Source: Microvirga sp.
GTDB lineage: Bacteria; Pseudomonadota; Alphaproteobacteria; Rhizobiales; Beijerinckiaceae
Assembly: GCA_029266525.1 (NCBI GenBank)
Contig: JAQSWQ010000034.1
Span: forward strand, 1 to 64,000
Length of the DNA stretch: 64,000 nucleotides
Direction: 5' to 3'
Below, one piece after another: positions 8,701-16,308 of the stretch (its first letter is position 1; each line of letters opens with the position of its first letter). A program made the translations under genes and the position numbers. The notes under the pieces are model-generated. The model was given only the letters and a program-made list of their open reading frames with translations. It searched no databases and had not been told where the DNA came from.

Positions 8701-11700
8701 TGTCAGTGAAGGGCCTCACAACGCTGCGCATCAACGCGATTACGCCGATCGCCACACCGTCGCGGAGGAGCGGAACGCCGAGCGTCGTTCGGTATTTTCC
8801 GACCCTTTGATACTCCAGGACCTCGTATTCCGGATCGGCGAGGCAATCCGGAAGGTGAACCGTGCGGCCCTCCAGCGCCGTGCGGCCGATCAGAGAGCCT
8901 CGTCCGGCCACGAGCGGGTGCTCGATGGCGTATTGAATGAATTCCGCATCGGCGCTGTTGGTTGCCGCCACTGCGTACTTTCCCTCCTGAAGCCTATACA
9001 CGAGCGCGTATTCCGCTTCGCAAAGACGTGCTGCGGTCTCGACGATGGCATCGAAGACGGGTCGCAGCTGCGACGGCGCGCGGCTGATGACGTTGAGCAC
9101 GTCGCTCGTCGCGGTCTGGTACTCGAGCGATTCCTGCAGCTCCGCGGTCCGCGCCTGCACCTCCTCGAACAGCCCGACATTGTTGATGGCGATGACGGCC
9201 TGGTCGGCGAAGGTCTCGACGAGCTCGATCTGCTTGTCCGTGAAGGGTTGAACGAGGCTGCGGGTCAGGACGATGACGCCCGTCACCATTCCATCCCGCA
9301 GCAGCGGGATGCCGAGCGTCGTGCGGAAGCCGCGGTGTCCATCCTCGTTCTTGGTGTACTCGGGATCCGCCAGGACGTCGGTTACCTGGATCGTACGGCC
9401 CTCCAATGCGACCCGTCCGGTGATCGAGCCCCGCGTGATCGCGAATGGGTTCTCGCTGAGAAACTTGACCTGCTCCGGCGAGGCGCCGCCGCTCGCCGAC
9501 AGGTGGAAGCGCTCGCCCCTTCGCGTCATGATGAAGACGTGCTCGGACTGGCAGAGGCGCTGCGCCGTTTCGGCGATGGCGTCCAGCACCGGCTGAATGT
9601 CCGATGGAGAGCGGCTGATGACGTTGAGCACGTCGCTCGTCGCGGTCTGGTACTCGAGCGATTCCTGCAGCTCGGCGGTCCGCGCCTGTACTTCCTCAAA
9701 GAGGCCGACATTGTTGATCGCGATCACCGCTTGGTCCGCGAAGGTGGTGACGAGATCGATCTGGCGGTCGGTGAACGGCATGACCTCGGTGCGTGCAAGG
9801 AAGATCACGCCGATCACGTCGCCTGCTCGCATCAGCGGCACGGCAAGCTGAGTGCGTGCCCTGGACTGCTGCTGCCGCTTGAAGTCCGTGAACCTCGGAT
9901 CGGCGAGGGCGTCGGGGAAGTGGACGGTGCGCTGCTCAAGCGCGGCGAGGCCGGTCGCGGTTCCGTCTCCCTTGGCGATCGGATGCTCGCGCAGCCAATC
10001 GAGGCTGCGGACTGCGTCGGCGTTCTTGCTGGCGGCAAGATGGTAGAGCCCATCAGGCCCGAGCCTGAAGAAGAGGGCATAGCGCGCTTGGCAAAGATCA
10101 TGCGCCGTCTCGACGATCGCATCGAGCACCGGCTGGAGATCGTTGGGCGAGCGGCTGATCACGTTCAGCACGTCGCTTGTGGCTGTTTGGTATTCGAGCG
10201 ACTCCTGCAGCTCCGCGGTGCGCGCCTGGACCTCCTCGAACAGCCGCACATTCTCGATCGCGATCACGGCCTGGTCGGCGAAGGTCGTGACGAGCTCGAT
10301 CTGCTTCTCCGTGAAGGGGCGCACGTGCGGGCGAGAAAGGGCGATCACGCCAATCGGCGTTCCATCGCGGAGGAGCGGCACACCAAGTAGTGTGTGGCTC
10401 CCGGCGTTGCGCGCCACGCCCTCGTTGTATTCAGGATCGGTCTGAACGTCGTGGACATGCACAGCCGTCCCTTCGAGCAGCACCCGGCCAACCACGGACC
10501 CTCGGCCCGGAACGAGTAGCCGCTCGCTCATAAGCTGATTATGGTCCTCGGTGTGGCCGTAGCTTGCCGCAACACGAAATGCCCCGTCCTTCGGCCGCCA
10601 GATGCTCGCCCTGTCCGCCTCGCAGACGCGAGCCGCCGATTCCACCAGCACGTCCAGCACCGGCTGCAGATCGAAGGTCGAGCGACTGATGACCTGCAGG
10701 ACTTCGGAGGTCGCGGTCTGTTGCTCCAGGGACTCCTGCAGCTCCGCGGTCCGCGCCTGCACCTCGTCGAACAGGCGCACGTTCTCGATCGCGATCACCG
10801 CCTGGTCGGCGAAGGTTTTCAGCAGCTCGACCTGGCGGTCCGGCAGCAGCCCGACCTGAGCGCGGGTTACTACGATCGAGCCGATCGGAGTGCCGTCGCG
10901 CAAGATGGGAACGGCTGCGACGCTGCGATATCCGCCGACCGCCGCCATTGCGCCGAGGGGGTATTCAGGGTCGGCCTCGACGTCGGCGATCTGCACGATC
11001 CTTCCCTCCAGGACCGCACGTGGCGCCGCGTGCTCCCTGCTGGGCGGCGCGGGATAGTTGCGGCGGTTCATCTCAAGCACCTCGGGCGTGACGCTGTGGT
11101 GCGCCACGAAGTGGAGGAGCTGGCCGTCGAATCGGTAGACGAAGCAGAACTGGGCTTCGCACAGCCGTGCCGCGCTGTGCGCGATCATGTCGAACACCGG
11201 CTGAATGTCCGTCGGAGAGCGGCTGATGACGTTGAGCACGTCGGAGGTCGCGGTCTGGTATTCGAGCGCCTCGGTCACCTGCCGCGTCCGCGCCTGCACC
11301 TCCTCGAACAGCCGCGCGTTCTCGATCGCGATCACCGCCTGGTCGGCGAAGGTCGTCGCGAGCTCGATCTGCTTCGCGCTGAAGGGCCGCGCCTGCGGCC
11401 GCATCAAGAGGATCACCCCGATGGGCGATCCTTCGCGCAGGAGCGGCACGCCAACCACCGCGCGATAGCGGCCGAGCTTCTGGCCTTCCCGGAACTCGTA
11501 CTCGGCGTCGGCAAGCACGTCCGGAATGTGGGCGATGCCGCCTTCGAGCAGGACGCGCCCGACCACCGTTCCGCGGCCGGGCGAGATCGCATAGTTCGAG
11601 ACGTACTCGAAATAGTCGGACGGGAAGCCGTAGCTCGTTGCCCAATAATACGCGTCCCCCCGCGGACGGACGATGCCCGCCATCTCGGCTTCGCAAAGCT

Positions 11701-12844
11701 GCGCGGCCGATTTCGTGAGCGTGTCCAGCACCGTCTGAAGATCGAAGGTCGATCGGCTGATGACTTTGAGCACCTCGGCCGTCGCGGTCTGCTGCTGGAG
11801 CGACTCCGTCAGCTCCCTGGTCCGCTCCTCGACCTTGCGCTCGAGGCCGGCATAGGATTCCTGGAGCTTCCCGGCCATGTCGTTGAACTGGTCGGCCAGA
11901 GCTTCGAGCTCGTCGCCGGACTTGACCGCGATCCGCTTGGTGAGCTCGCCGCGCCCGATCCGCTCGGCGCCCTCCCGCAATGCCTGGATGGGGATCATCA
12001 TGCGGCGCGCGAGGAACATCCCCGCGAGCGCCGCCAGCAGCAGCGCGCTGAGCACCAGCACGGCCGAGCGCTTGATCGAGTCGTAGAGCGGCGCATAGGC
12101 CTCCTCGACCGGCAGCTCGACGAAAACCAGCCAGCGCAGCGGCGCGACCCGGGCATGGGCCGTCAGCACCTTGCGGCCCTGCATGTCGGGCGCTTCCTTG
12201 AGGTCGTCGGCTTCGTTCGCGCTCTGCGCCGCCTGGACCTGGGGCAGGCGAGACATGTCGGTGTTGCGCAGGACGAGGCTGATGTCGGGATGCGCGATGA
12301 GGCGGCCCTGCGAGCCGACCACATAGGCGTGGCCCTTCTGGCCGACCTTGATCTGCGAGACCACGTCCCAAATCAGCTTGAGGTTGACCTCGGCGACGCT
12401 GACCCCGGCGTCGCGGCGCGTGCCCGCGACCGCGAGCGTCATGTAGGGCTCGGACTCGCGGCGGAAATAGACCGGGCCGTAATAGACCTTCTTCGCGACC
12501 GCTTCGGTGAACTTCGGGTCCTTCGACAGATCGAGCCCGCTGCCGACCACGTCCATGGCGAGGCGCGAGACGCGCAGCTGCTCCTTGCCGGTCGAATCGA
12601 GCTGCGACAGCTCGGTTATCGCGGGAACCTGGCGCAGGAGGCGGAGCGCGTCGAAGCGGCGCTGCTCGAGCGTGCTCGCCGACCAGGGCTCCTGGTAGGA
12701 GAACCAGATCTCGAAGCCGCCGTTTGCGAACAGCGCGAGGCAGACCACGGCGACGAACAGGCCGACATACTTGCGGAACAGCCGTCCGCGGACGCGCCGC
12801 CGCGGCGGGGCGGCCGTCACGGCGATGGCGCCCGCATCGTTCAC
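5738..12844 (-). CDS. Giant multi-GAF sensor histidine kinase (2368 aa)
   Basis: The domain order is: membrane helix about 26-42; periplasmic dCache-like sensor about 43-258 (contains GHAYVVGSQGRLIAHP); membrane helix about 259-279; HAMP about 280-333; ten tandem GAF domains from about 365 to 2120, each about 177 residues and joined by near-identical helical linkers such as EVQARTAELQESLEYQTATSDVLNVISRSP; DHp with His2145 in MSHELRTPMNAV; and HATPase about 2230-2355 with the N-box LVGNAIKF and GTGLGLAISKRL. The start is GTG, with GAGGT seven bases upstream. It overlaps the regulator gene by ATGA. Typical family members carry one to a few GAF domains, so ten is extreme. Ligands of the GAF domains are unknown. 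Confidence 0.93.
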   Translation of the reverse strand: MNDAGAIAVTAAPPRRRVRGRLFRKYVGLFVAVVCLALFANGGFEIWFSYQEPWSASTLEQRRFDALRLLRQVPAITELSQLDSTGKEQLRVSRLAMDVVGSGLDLSKDPKFTEAVAKKVYYGPVYFRRESEPYMTLAVAGTRRDAGVSVAEVNLKLIWDVVSQIKVGQKGHAYVVGSQGRLIAHPDISLVLRNTDMSRLPQVQAAQSANEADDLKEAPDMQGRKVLTAHARVAPLRWLVFVELPVEEAYAPLYDSIKRSAVLVLSALLLAALAGMFLARRMMIPIQALREGAERIGRGELTKRIAVKSGDELEALADQFNDMAGKLQESYAGLERKVEERTRELTESLQQQTATAEVLKVISRSTFDLQTVLDTLTKSAAQLCEAEMAGIVRPRGDAYYWATSYGFPSDYFEYVSNYAISPGRGTVVGRVLLEGGIAHIPDVLADAEYEFREGQKLGRYRAVVGVPLLREGSPIGVILLMRPQARPFSAKQIELATTFADQAVIAIENARLFEEVQARTRQVTEALEYQTATSDVLNVISRSPTDIQPVFDMIAHSAARLCEAQFCFVYRFDGQLLHFVAHHSVTPEVLEMNRRNYPAPPSREHAAPRAVLEGRIVQIADVEADPEYPLGAMAAVGGYRSVAAVPILRDGTPIGSIVVTRAQVGLLPDRQVELLKTFADQAVIAIENVRLFDEVQARTAELQESLEQQTATSEVLQVISRSTFDLQPVLDVLVESAARVCEADRASIWRPKDGAFRVAASYGHTEDHNQLMSERLLVPGRGSVVGRVLLEGTAVHVHDVQTDPEYNEGVARNAGSHTLLGVPLLRDGTPIGVIALSRPHVRPFTEKQIELVTTFADQAVIAIENVRLFEEVQARTAELQESLEYQTATSDVLNVISRSPNDLQPVLDAIVETAHDLCQARYALFFRLGPDGLYHLAASKNADAVRSLDWLREHPIAKGDGTATGLAALEQRTVHFPDALADPRFTDFKRQQQSRARTQLAVPLMRAGDVIGVIFLARTEVMPFTDRQIDLVTTFADQAVIAINNVGLFEEVQARTAELQESLEYQTATSDVLNVISRSPSDIQPVLDAIAETAQRLCQSEHVFIMTRRGERFHLSASGGASPEQVKFLSENPFAITRGSITGRVALEGRTIQVTDVLADPEYTKNEDGHRGFRTTLGIPLLRDGMVTGVIVLTRSLVQPFTDKQIELVETFADQAVIAINNVGLFEEVQARTAELQESLEYQTATSDVLNVISRAPSQLRPVFDAIVETAARLCEAEYALVYRLQEGKYAVAATNSADAEFIQYAIEHPLVAGRGSLIGRTALEGRTVHLPDCLADPEYEVLEYQRVGKYRTTLGVPLLRDGVAIGVIALMRSVVRPFTDKQIELVGTFADQAVIAIENVRLFEEVQARTAELQESLEYQTATSDVLNVISRSPSETQPVLDAIVETASALCGAEDTAILLREGAALRIAAHHGPIPLEFDAKPIERSWVAGRSVVDRAAIHVQDLAAAGDEFPLGSSIAEKFGHRTTLAIPLLRENEAVGCLLLRRLVVLPFTDKQIELVETFADQAVIAIENARLFEEVQARTRELTEALEQQTATSEVLQVINASPGDLAPVFEAMLAKATQLCNAKLGILWTYDGEAFTMAAERGTPSPRAVFGDKPMRAGPDTGLGQVAREKRVVHIHDVVDDLYRARDPVRIGTVEGLGARTWLGVPLLKEGSLLGAFTIYRGEVRPFSDKEIALLTSFAEQAVIAIENVRLFEEVQARTREVTEALEQQTATSEVLRVISNSLTDTQPVFDAIVQSGLKLFSRAAISIALPDGDKVKAVAVAESDPVRAEAWWRRFPFPLTREYMHSAAILDRRVIDIPDVENAPDEFELGKQNFLGSGYRAVTIMPMMRGDVAIGALSVVRVAPGPLSEKELSTLRTFANQAVIAIENTRLLNELRARTDELARSVGELQALGEVSHAVNSTLDLETVLSTIVAKAVQLSSTDAGAIYVFSNLRQKFRLRATYGMSEAMIAEIGKQSIGVGESYIGAATRRGEAVQIPDLAAEPPSPMRDLVVGSGYRGLLVVPLLRPGRVVGALVVRRKEPGLFAKSTIDLLQTFAAQSVLAIQNARLFSEIEQKSREIEIASKHKSQFLANMSHELRTPMNAVLGFTEMMSDGLYGQLPDKALKALDRVQANGKHLLGLINDVLDLSKIEAGQLTLALEDYAVGQVVQTVISGTESLAKAKGLALVAKVQEGLPLGRGDERRLTQVLLNLVGNAIKFTDKGSVEIAARAEDGFFDICVHDTGPGIAPDDQKRIFEEFQQVDNSSTRKKGGTGLGLAISKRLIEMHGGTLSVESVLGEGSTFRVAVPVRAEEQREAAE
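6930..11850 (-). repeat. Tandem GAF-linker array inside the kinase gene
   Basis: The gene carries a repeat unit of about 530 bp. The plus-strand string cgcgatcaccgcctggtcgg or a close variant recurs near 7045, 7590, 8130, 8657, 9190, 9718, 10260, 10793 and 11328. It encodes FADQAVIAIENVRLFEEVQ at the end of each GAF. The helical linkers are far more alike than the GAF cores. Two linker classes are visible: YQTATSDVLNVISR before GAF domains 2, 4, 5, 6 and 7, and QQTAT(S/A)EVL before 1, 3, 8 and 9. The array probably arose by unequal recombination. Confidence 0.9.
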
Positions 12845-12902
12845 GCGAAAGACCTCGTCGGCTTCGTCCTAGCCTGGCGCACAGTCAACCACGCTGGGGC
12901 GT

Positions 12903-12920
12903 TCCCGCCTAGAGGCGGGA
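12903..12920. repeat. Perfect palindrome between cyclase-family gene and kinase gene
   Basis: The 18 bp TCCCGCCTAGAGGCGGGA form an 8-bp stem around a 2-base centre, in the 121-bp gap downstream of the cyclase-family hydrolase and upstream of the kinase GTG. No T tract follows on the minus strand, so it is not a standard terminator. It may be a solo arm of a REP-type repeat. Confidence 0.5.
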
Positions 12921-12965
12921 GCCCGGGCGAGGGCTGTCGTCCCCGAGGATCGTCGCTGCGCGGCC

Positions 12966-13637
12966 CTACGATGCGAGCCCTTCGATGGCGAAGGCGCGCG
13001 TCGGGGCGCCGTCGGCGGTCGGCACGAGGAGCGGCGCGGCGCAGAGAAAGGTGCGCGGACCTACGAGCGCGCTCGTGTTGACGAGGTACTCGATCAGCGT
13101 GACGCCGGCCGAGAGCAGCACGTCGTGGGTGACGTGCTCCGGCCGCGGCGCGACCACCCCATCGAGGAGCAGGCGGATCGTGTAATCCTGCGGGAAATCG
13201 ACCGCCACCGCCGAGGGCCGCCGGGCGAGGAGCCATTCCGCGCCCTCGCGAGTCACGAAAGGAGCCTCGCGCCAGAAGGCGTCGGTCCTGTAGTCGCGCT
13301 TCCTGTCCCACCCCGCCGAGAGAAGCAGGATCTCGCCCGCCGGTCCGCCCGGGTCGGCCGCGGCGAGGCGCTCGGCGCCGATCGCGGTATTCGGCTCGAC
13401 GTCGCGGAGATCGAGGATGCGGCAGGGGCCGACGACGCGGTCGAGCGGCGTCGATTCGATCGTCGGCCCGTTCGCCACGAAATGCGCCATGGCGTCGACA
13501 TGGGTGAAGCCATGGCAGGTGGTCGACAGCCGCGTGATCCGGAACGGGTCTCCCGCTCCGATGTCGCCTTTGATCTGGATGTCCGGGCTCCAGCGGAAAT
13601 GCGGCCCGATCGGCATGGTGAGATCGACGATGCGCAT
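12966..13637 (-). CDS. Cyclase family protein (kynurenine-formamidase-like metal hydrolase)
   Basis: This 223-residue protein has the cyclase-family (PF04199) metal motif: CHGFTHVDAMAHF supplies the HxxxHxD ligands. It also has the VDFPQDYTI segment and the late His region of the fold. Family members hydrolyse N-formylkynurenine or other amides and lactones. It starts 9 bp downstream of the TRAP substrate-binding protein gene and is surely cotranscribed with it, so its substrate is probably related to what the TRAP protein imports. No tryptophan-degradation gene is nearby, which argues against a simple KynB assignment. Confidence 0.85.
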   Translation of the reverse strand: MRIVDLTMPIGPHFRWSPDIQIKGDIGAGDPFRITRLSTTCHGFTHVDAMAHFVANGPTIESTPLDRVVGPCRILDLRDVEPNTAIGAERLAAADPGGPAGEILLLSAGWDRKRDYRTDAFWREAPFVTREGAEWLLARRPSAVAVDFPQDYTIRLLLDGVVAPRPEHVTHDVLLSAGVTLIEYLVNTSALVGPRTFLCAAPLLVPTADGAPTRAFAIEGLAS

Positions 13638-13646
13638 CGCTCGTCC

Positions 13647-14630
13647 TCAGGGCTTCGCCTTGTCGATGGCATCGACCAAATCCGATCCGAAGCGGTCCAC
13701 GTAGGTCTTCTTGATCTTGTCGCCGAGCGCGTCCTGGAACGGCTTCGGGTCGACCTTCTCGACGACGGCAAGCCCGGCCTGCTTCATCTTGGCAAGGTTC
13801 TCGCCCTCGATGTCGCGGTTCATCTTGCGCTGCTGGACGGCTGCTTCCCTTGCCGCCTCCAGGATCGCGCGCTGCTGGTCGGGGGCGAGGCTGCTGAACT
13901 TGGCGAGGTTCATCGCAACGACTGACACGGTGTAGGCATGCTGGGTCAGCGAGAGGTGCTTCTGCACCTCGAAAAACTTGCTCGCGTAGATCAGGTTGAT
14001 CGGGTTCTCCTGCGCGTCGACGGTTCCGTTCTGGAGCGCCAGATAGACCTCGGGGAACGCGAGCGGAGCTGGGCTTGCGCCGAGGGCCTGGAAAGCAGCG
14101 ACGTGGCCCGGGTTGGGGGTGGTGCGGATCTTGATTCCCTTGAGGTCGTCGGGCCGCAGGATCGGGCGCTTCGAGTTGGTGATGTTGCGGAAGCCGATCT
14201 CCCAGAACGCCAGTCCCTTGAGCTGGTGCTGCTCGAGCTCAGCCAGGAGCTGGTTGCCGACTGGACCGTCCACGACGCGGTAAACGTGCTCGAAGCTCGT
14301 GAACAGGTAAGGCAGGTCGAGCACGTTGAGCTTCGGCACGAACGAGCTGAAGAACGGGTTCCCGGTGAACCCCATGTCGAGGGCGCCGAGACGCAGGTTC
14401 TGCAGGATGCTCGGATCGTTGCCGAGCGCGCCGCCGGCATGCACCTCGATCTGAATCTGGCCGTTCGTGCGCTGCTTGACGGCTTCGGCGAAACGCTGCG
14501 CCGCGAGGTGATGCGTGTCGCTCGCCGGCAGGGTGTGGGCCATCTTCAGCGTGGTCTGCGCCGCGCCCGGCAGGGCGCTGCCGAGCCCCGCCGCGACGGC
14601 GAGGCATGCAAGGAGAACGGGGCGCTTCAT
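13647..14630 (-). CDS. TRAP transporter substrate-binding protein, DctP family
   Basis: This 327-residue periplasmic protein has a signal peptide ending near LPGAAQ and then the DctP-type core TLKMAHTLPASDTHHLAAQRFAEAVKQRTNGQIQIEV. The middle has the family signature region GLAFWEIGFRNITNSKRPILRPDDLKGIKIRTTPNPGHVAAFQALGASPAPLAFPEVYLALQNGTVDAQENP, including the arginine (KIRTT) that binds the substrate carboxylate. It presumably captures an organic acid. The membrane subunits DctQ and DctM are not in this window, so it is an orphan binding protein beside a cyclase-family hydrolase. It faces the SAF-domain dehydrogenase across a 114-bp divergent promoter region. Confidence 0.9.
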   Translation of the reverse strand: MKRPVLLACLAVAAGLGSALPGAAQTTLKMAHTLPASDTHHLAAQRFAEAVKQRTNGQIQIEVHAGGALGNDPSILQNLRLGALDMGFTGNPFFSSFVPKLNVLDLPYLFTSFEHVYRVVDGPVGNQLLAELEQHQLKGLAFWEIGFRNITNSKRPILRPDDLKGIKIRTTPNPGHVAAFQALGASPAPLAFPEVYLALQNGTVDAQENPINLIYASKFFEVQKHLSLTQHAYTVSVVAMNLAKFSSLAPDQQRAILEAAREAAVQQRKMNRDIEGENLAKMKQAGLAVVEKVDPKPFQDALGDKIKKTYVDRFGSDLVDAIDKAKP

Positions 14631-14744
14631 GGGTGGCTCCTCCCGAATAGCCGTTTCGCGGCGACGCTTGTTTGTTCAAGATTGCACGGGCATGGAAGCC
14701 CGTGAAGGCTTCTTTTCTCGGAAGGGGATTGCGCGGAGCGCTGC

Positions 14745-16103
14745 ATGACTGACATGACAATTGTGGCCGGCCTCGTCGGGGCGGGCGAGTTCGGGGCGAC
14801 CTTCCTCGCGCAGGCCCGCCGCATCGCGGGGCTTCACGTTCGGCTCGTCTGCGATCGGGATCCCGAGCGGGCGCGTGCCGCGCTCGCGGCCGCCGGCGTG
14901 CCCGAAGACGAGATCGCCGCCTGCGCCTCGCGGCCCGCGGCGGTCGCCGCGATCGAAGCCGGGCGCGTGGCGATCGTCGAGGACGTGTCGCTCCTGGCGG
15001 GCCTCCCGCTTACGGTCGTCCTCGAGGCGACGGGCGACCCGGAAGGCGGCGCCCTCACCGCCGAGACGGCGCTGGCGAACGGCTACCACACCGTGCTCGC
15101 GACGAAGGAGACCGAAGTCCAGATCGGCCCCGAGCTCGCGCGGCGCGCCCGCGCCGCGGGCCTCGTCCACGCACCCGTCGAGGGCGACCAGCCGGCGCTC
15201 CTGATCGCGCTCGTGGCGCGCGCGCGGCTCCTCGGCCTGCCGGTGGTCGCGGCCGGCAAGTCGACCGAGTCCGACTACGTCTTTGATCGCGCCGCCGAGA
15301 CCGTCACCTCATGGGGACGCAGCACGAAGGCGCAGGGCTATGGCGATCTTTTCGAGCCCGGCGCGGGGTTGCGGGAACGTCTCGCCGAGCGCGAGCTGCC
15401 CGGCCTTGCAACCGGCACCGTGCCCGATCTCTGCGAGATGACGATCGTCGCGAATTGCTGCGACCTCGCTCCCGACCGGCCGGAGCTGCATGCGCCGGTC
15501 GCGCGCACGACCGAGCTGCCGCAGGTCTTCTCGCCGCAGGGCGACGGCGGCATTCTCGACCGCATGGGGGTCGTCGATGTCTTCGCGCATCTGCGCCGGA
15601 CCGACGAGCTGAGCTTCGCGGGCGGCGTGTTCGTCGTGGTGGAAGCGCCGGATCCGGCCACGGGACGGCTTCTCGCCGGAAAGGGCATCCCGGGCGCGGC
15701 GGAGGGGCGCTATCTCCTCCTGCACAACCCCGTCCACCTTCTCGGCGTCGAAGCTGTCGCCTCGGTCCTCGCAGCCGCCCGCGGCGCCGCACCGCTTGGC
15801 GACGAAGAGGTGCGACCGCGCTTTGACCTCGCCGCCCGCGCCGCCCGCGACATCGCCGCCGGGGAGGTGCTCGCGCTCGGCGCCCGCCACGCGATCGAGG
15901 CGCTCGAGCCCCTGATCCTGCCGGCCGAGCCGATCGCGCCCCGGGGCCGCGTGCCCTATTATCTTGCCGCGGGTCACCGGGCGCTCCGCCCGATTGCCAA
16001 GGGCGAGGTCCTCACGGTCGCGGACGTCGATCTCGATCCGCAGTCGGCCCGCTATCGCCTCCGCCGCTCGCAAGACCGGGCCTTCGGCCTGTCGCTTGCC
16101 TGA
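14745..16103 (+). CDS. SAF-domain NAD(P)-dependent oxidoreductase, homoserine-dehydrogenase-like
   Basis: This 452-residue protein starts with a Rossmann segment (VAGLVGAGEFGATFLAQARRIAGLHVRLVCDRDPER) and continues with VLEATGDPEGGALTAETALANGYHTVLATKE, which resembles homoserine-dehydrogenase and related family proteins. It ends with a SAF-like domain (VPYYLAAGHRALRPIAKGEVLTVADVDLD). Proteins of this architecture are often labelled FlgA-like because of the SAF domain, but no flagellar role is implied here. The gene is divergent from the TRAP binding protein, which suggests a shared catabolic task on a sugar-acid-like substrate. The exact reaction is unknown. Confidence 0.75.
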   Translation: MTDMTIVAGLVGAGEFGATFLAQARRIAGLHVRLVCDRDPERARAALAAAGVPEDEIAACASRPAAVAAIEAGRVAIVEDVSLLAGLPLTVVLEATGDPEGGALTAETALANGYHTVLATKETEVQIGPELARRARAAGLVHAPVEGDQPALLIALVARARLLGLPVVAAGKSTESDYVFDRAAETVTSWGRSTKAQGYGDLFEPGAGLRERLAERELPGLATGTVPDLCEMTIVANCCDLAPDRPELHAPVARTTELPQVFSPQGDGGILDRMGVVDVFAHLRRTDELSFAGGVFVVVEAPDPATGRLLAGKGIPGAAEGRYLLLHNPVHLLGVEAVASVLAAARGAAPLGDEEVRPRFDLAARAARDIAAGEVLALGARHAIEALEPLILPAEPIAPRGRVPYYLAAGHRALRPIAKGEVLTVADVDLDPQSARYRLRRSQDRAFGLSLA

Positions 16104-16191
16104 AGGCACGAAATGCTGCGGAAACGTCGGGCGCAATCCGCCTGAAACCGACTCGCCCTAAACGACTTCCCAACGACAAGGGGGAGCGTCC

Positions 16192-16287
16192 ATGATGTCG
16201 AGAGCTTTCGAGCTCGGCATGAGCTTGCTTGTGGCGGCCGGCGGCTTCGGCCTCGCCATCCTGATCAGCCCGCACCTGCCGCTCTGA
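16192..16287 (+). CDS. Small single-helix membrane protein, 31 aa
   Basis: This ORF is too short for the track. It is preceded by a strong ribosome site (AAGGGGGAG) and encodes MMSRAFELGMSLLVAAGGFGLAILISPHLPL. Residues about 8-26 form one hydrophobic helix, and the very short tails suggest a small inner-membrane peptide. Two adjacent ATG codons (16192, 16195) could serve as start. It lies 88 bp after the SAF-domain gene and ends 21 bp before the convergent hypothetical gene. The function is unknown. The ribosome site and helix make it more credible than a random short frame. Confidence 0.55.
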   Translation: MMSRAFELGMSLLVAAGGFGLAILISPHLPL

Positions 16288-16308
16288 GGAGGGCTGGCCG
16301 ATAGCGCC

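Noticed and set aside
8267-10390. 707-aa plus-strand ORF
   Set aside because: It is antisense to the GAF array; its repeated Arg/Leu/Asp-rich translation mirrors the GAF units and has no family motif.
7000-11800. GAF linker repeats as a CRISPR or satellite
   Set aside because: Spacing is about 530 bp and the repeats are in frame within one coding sequence.
10541-13081. 846-aa plus-strand ORF
   Set aside because: Antisense shadow of the kinase N-terminal half that also crosses into the cyclase-family gene.
12966-13637. Assignment as kynurenine formamidase (KynB)
   Set aside because: The metal motif fits the wider cyclase family and no tryptophan-degradation genes are nearby; coupling to a TRAP binding protein suggests another substrate.
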